A stretch of DNA of 64,000 nt from the IMG/VR virus record IMGVR_UViG_3300024239_000013, positions 221,142 to 285,141 of that record; one strand, 5' to 3'. Position 1 is the stretch's first letter, and every line of letters begins with the position of its first letter. Of this stretch, positions 62,612 through 64,000 are shown piece by piece. Both the position numbers and the translations under genes were made by a program. The notes below the pieces were generated by a model that worked only from the letters and a program-made list of their open reading frames with translations, did no database searches and was not told where the DNA came from. The stretch is from a virus.

Positions 62612-63160
62612 TTAATTAATGTCGGGATTTTCCGAGTTATTTTGAAGCTTTATAACTTCTTTTATCTTAGAAGCTAATTCATATTGTTCATTGTCAATAG
62701 CCTTTTTGAACATAATCTCGAGTTTATTCTCATCGGAATCCTCAAATTTATTATTCTTATATTGAGAATTTTCTATAGTTAGGACCCTTTGTGGAGAGTA
62801 GATGACTTCTAGTGTAGAATCTAGTACAATCTCTTCGAATTCCGCTTCTTCATCATCATATTGTTCCATCAGCTGGTTTAATGATTCTTCGGTCCATTCT
62901 GCATTGTTCCAGAAAATCATCCAATACCCATAAATTAATTCGGAAAGATCATTTTCTATGACGTATTTTAATAGGCATTTTAGCTCATTTTTTATATCTG
63001 ATTTGGTTATACCGGTATCAAAAGATTTTCTCTTAATTCCAGGTATAGCAGAGGTTCCGTCTCCGACACCTTTTTTAAAGCAAGTATTTACCGCATAAAT
63101 AGAATCCCAGTCTAGACTAGAAATTACTTTTTCGATTAATTTATTGTTGGGCTTTTTCAT
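62612..63160 (-). CDS. Protein with C-terminal UVR motif (182 aa)
   Basis: The last third contains LEIMFKKAIDNEQYELASKI (residues about 146-165) followed by KEVIKLQ, which matches the UVR motif of UvrB, UvrC and ClpC-type proteins, where it forms a small helical hairpin for protein contact. The first two thirds are helical and acidic and not recognised. Pairing with UvrC- or Clp-like host proteins is a guess. Candidate promoter GGATATATA lies only 6 bases upstream of the ATG, which would leave almost no leader. Confidence 0.5.
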   Translation of the reverse strand: MKKPNNKLIEKVISSLDWDSIYAVNTCFKKGVGDGTSAIPGIKRKSFDTGITKSDIKNELKCLLKYVIENDLSELIYGYWMIFWNNAEWTEESLNQLMEQYDDEEAEFEEIVLDSTLEVIYSPQRVLTIENSQYKNNKFEDSDENKLEIMFKKAIDNEQYELASKIKEVIKLQNNSENPDIN

Positions 63161-63165
63161 TTTTT

Positions 63166-63173
63166 TATATATC
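63166..63173 (-). promoter_or_regulatory. Candidate promoter GGATATATA next to a start codon
   Basis: The minus strand reads GGATATATA six bases from the ATG of the UVR-motif gene. If functional the transcript would be leaderless or nearly so; otherwise the copy is a chance match. Confidence 0.35.
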
Positions 63174-63176
63174 CTT

Positions 63177-63590
63177 TTATCTTCCTATTTGCTCTGCTAT
63201 ATCGGATATCCATTTCTGGTATCTTTCTGGATAGAAACTTTTTAACTGTAAAAGATCTTTTTTTGTAATTTTGTATTTTTCCCTTATTAAATCTTCAATA
63301 TCAGGTAATTCTTTTACTGAATCTATCTTCTCCTTTTCTAATTTTTTAGTTTTTGTATATATCCAAGTTGGAGGTTTGCTGTATCTGTGAGATAGATTGT
63401 CTCTCCACCAATCTACTACCGGAGGGGAGACAACCTTTAATTTATTGAATTGATTAGCCTGTATGGGAAATTGTATCGACATGATTCGATTGACCATAAA
63501 AAAATTCTTAGACTTATCAAATTTACCTACAGTTTTCCAAACTTTATCGTCACTTGAAAATATATTTTTTATTAAAGTAAATAATTCCAT
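63177..63590 (-). CDS. Clamp-loader small subunit candidate, gp62-like
   Basis: T4 gp62 works with gp44 to load the sliding clamp. The segment SKNFFMVNRIMSIQFPIQAN (residues 26-45) resembles the conserved F-M-x-N-R-x-x-S motif near the start of gp62-like proteins. The C-terminal region (ELPDIEDLIREKYKITKKDL, then KSFYPERYQKWISDIAEQIG) is helical. The length of 137 residues is shorter than T4 gp62 (187). The assignment rests on one motif and the general phage setting and should be treated as tentative. Confidence 0.45.
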   Translation of the reverse strand: MELFTLIKNIFSSDDKVWKTVGKFDKSKNFFMVNRIMSIQFPIQANQFNKLKVVSPPVVDWWRDNLSHRYSKPPTWIYTKTKKLEKEKIDSVKELPDIEDLIREKYKITKKDLLQLKSFYPERYQKWISDIAEQIGR

Positions 63591-63595
63591 TGTTA

Positions 63596-64000
63596 TTAAT
63601 TTAGAAAATTTTCAAAAGGATCAAATCCTTTAGGTTGGTATCCACTAGTTACCCATTCGGTTCCTTCTAATATTTTTATTCTATCTAGAGTTACTGATCT
63701 TTTTTCAATATTAGATCCTCTCTCAATCTCACTTAAACAACCTTTAGCTACAAAATCTGGTATCATACTTCGATCCAACCACATCAATTTAAAGTTCCTA
63801 ATTATATTAGATTTAACTTTTACCCTGTTTTCTGTACTATCTACGCCTTTAGAAGTTCGAATTACAATACCACTAAGCCAATCCAGGAAATTCTCGCTAT
63901 CTTCGGAATTTAACAAATAGCTAAAACTCTTATCAGACCATTCTGATTCTAGGAATGCACCGTAAACAGCTTCTGCTTTTTTTTGTGTGAAATTGACAAT
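63596..64000 (-). CDS. Unknown protein, 5' end outside window
   Basis: The frame has no stop up to the right edge, so it is truncated there; an internal TTG at 63916 is not the true start. The visible 134 residues start IVNFTQKKAEAVYGAF and include GIVIRTSKGVDSTENRVKVK and WVTSGYQPKGFDPFENFLN. No family was recognised. It lies 5 bases upstream of the gp62-like candidate. By T4 gene order the neighbour would be the clamp-loader large subunit, but no AAA+ motif is visible in this part. Confidence 0.65.
   Translation of the reverse strand: MVNFTQKKAEAVYGAFLESEWSDKSFSYLLNSEDSENFLDWLSGIVIRTSKGVDSTENRVKVKSNIIRNFKLMWLDRSMIPDFVAKGCLSEIERGSNIEKRSVTLDRIKILEGTEWVTSGYQPKGFDPFENFLN

Overview
The window is a block of virion genes from a large-genome, contractile-tailed (T4-like) bacteriophage. 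The DNA is AT-rich. Almost every gene lies on the minus strand in long, tightly packed operons; the only clear plus-strand genes are a phoH at 13009-13761 and a gene of unknown function at 42619-43341. Recognisable T4-type parts are a gp23-like capsid protein, a gp21-like prohead protease, baseplate wedge proteins like gp6, gp25 and gp53, a gp27-like hub and a gp5-like spike. Start codons are preceded by A/T-rich leaders with no obvious Shine-Dalgarno sequence, and the phage carries its own protein with S1-type RNA-binding modules. Both facts would suit a Bacteroidetes host, but that is inference. Large terminase, portal, tail sheath and tail tube were not found and presumably lie outside.

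Layout, left to right. 1-12778: a collagen-like fibre protein (cut by the window edge) and four large fibre or baseplate-periphery proteins. 12779-13761: divergent intergenic region and phoH. 13767-26997: a 1350-residue propeller-like protein, a putative glycosyltransferase, two proteins with Thr/Ser linkers, and the wedge proteins (gp6-like, gp25-like). 27132-30487: a putative connector protein, an amidoligase-like protein with a pentapeptide-like tail, and the S1-module protein. 30571-39085: an unknown structural protein, gp5-like spike, a repeat-rich protein, gp27-like hub, gp53-like LysM protein and a 619-residue tube/baseplate candidate. 39104-46396: small unknown genes, a Nudix hydrolase, several putative inner-head proteins, an asparagine synthetase and a P-loop kinase. 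46496-60373: head morphogenesis, with inner-head proteins, a homing endonuclease, the capsid protein, a protease fused to a repeat scaffold, a polyprotein-like inner protein and a nucleotidyltransferase. 60432-64000: a 3'-5' exonuclease, a UVDE-fold protein lacking expected metal ligands, a UVR-motif protein, a gp62-like clamp-loader candidate and a truncated unknown gene.

Three patterns stand out. First, many head-region genes begin with a short Phe-rich motif followed by an Asn-Glu or Glu site, closely resembling the T4 capsid-targeting sequence that the gp21 protease removes. They include a nucleotidyltransferase and a glycine-rich hydrophobic polyprotein, so the head may carry a sizeable protein cargo. 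Second, the protease is fused to a scaffold-like domain of fourteen 14-residue repeats. Third, a GATATATA/GATAAATA motif recurs just upstream of minus-strand operons and is a good candidate for the late promoter; in one place it forms exactly the loop of a terminator hairpin.
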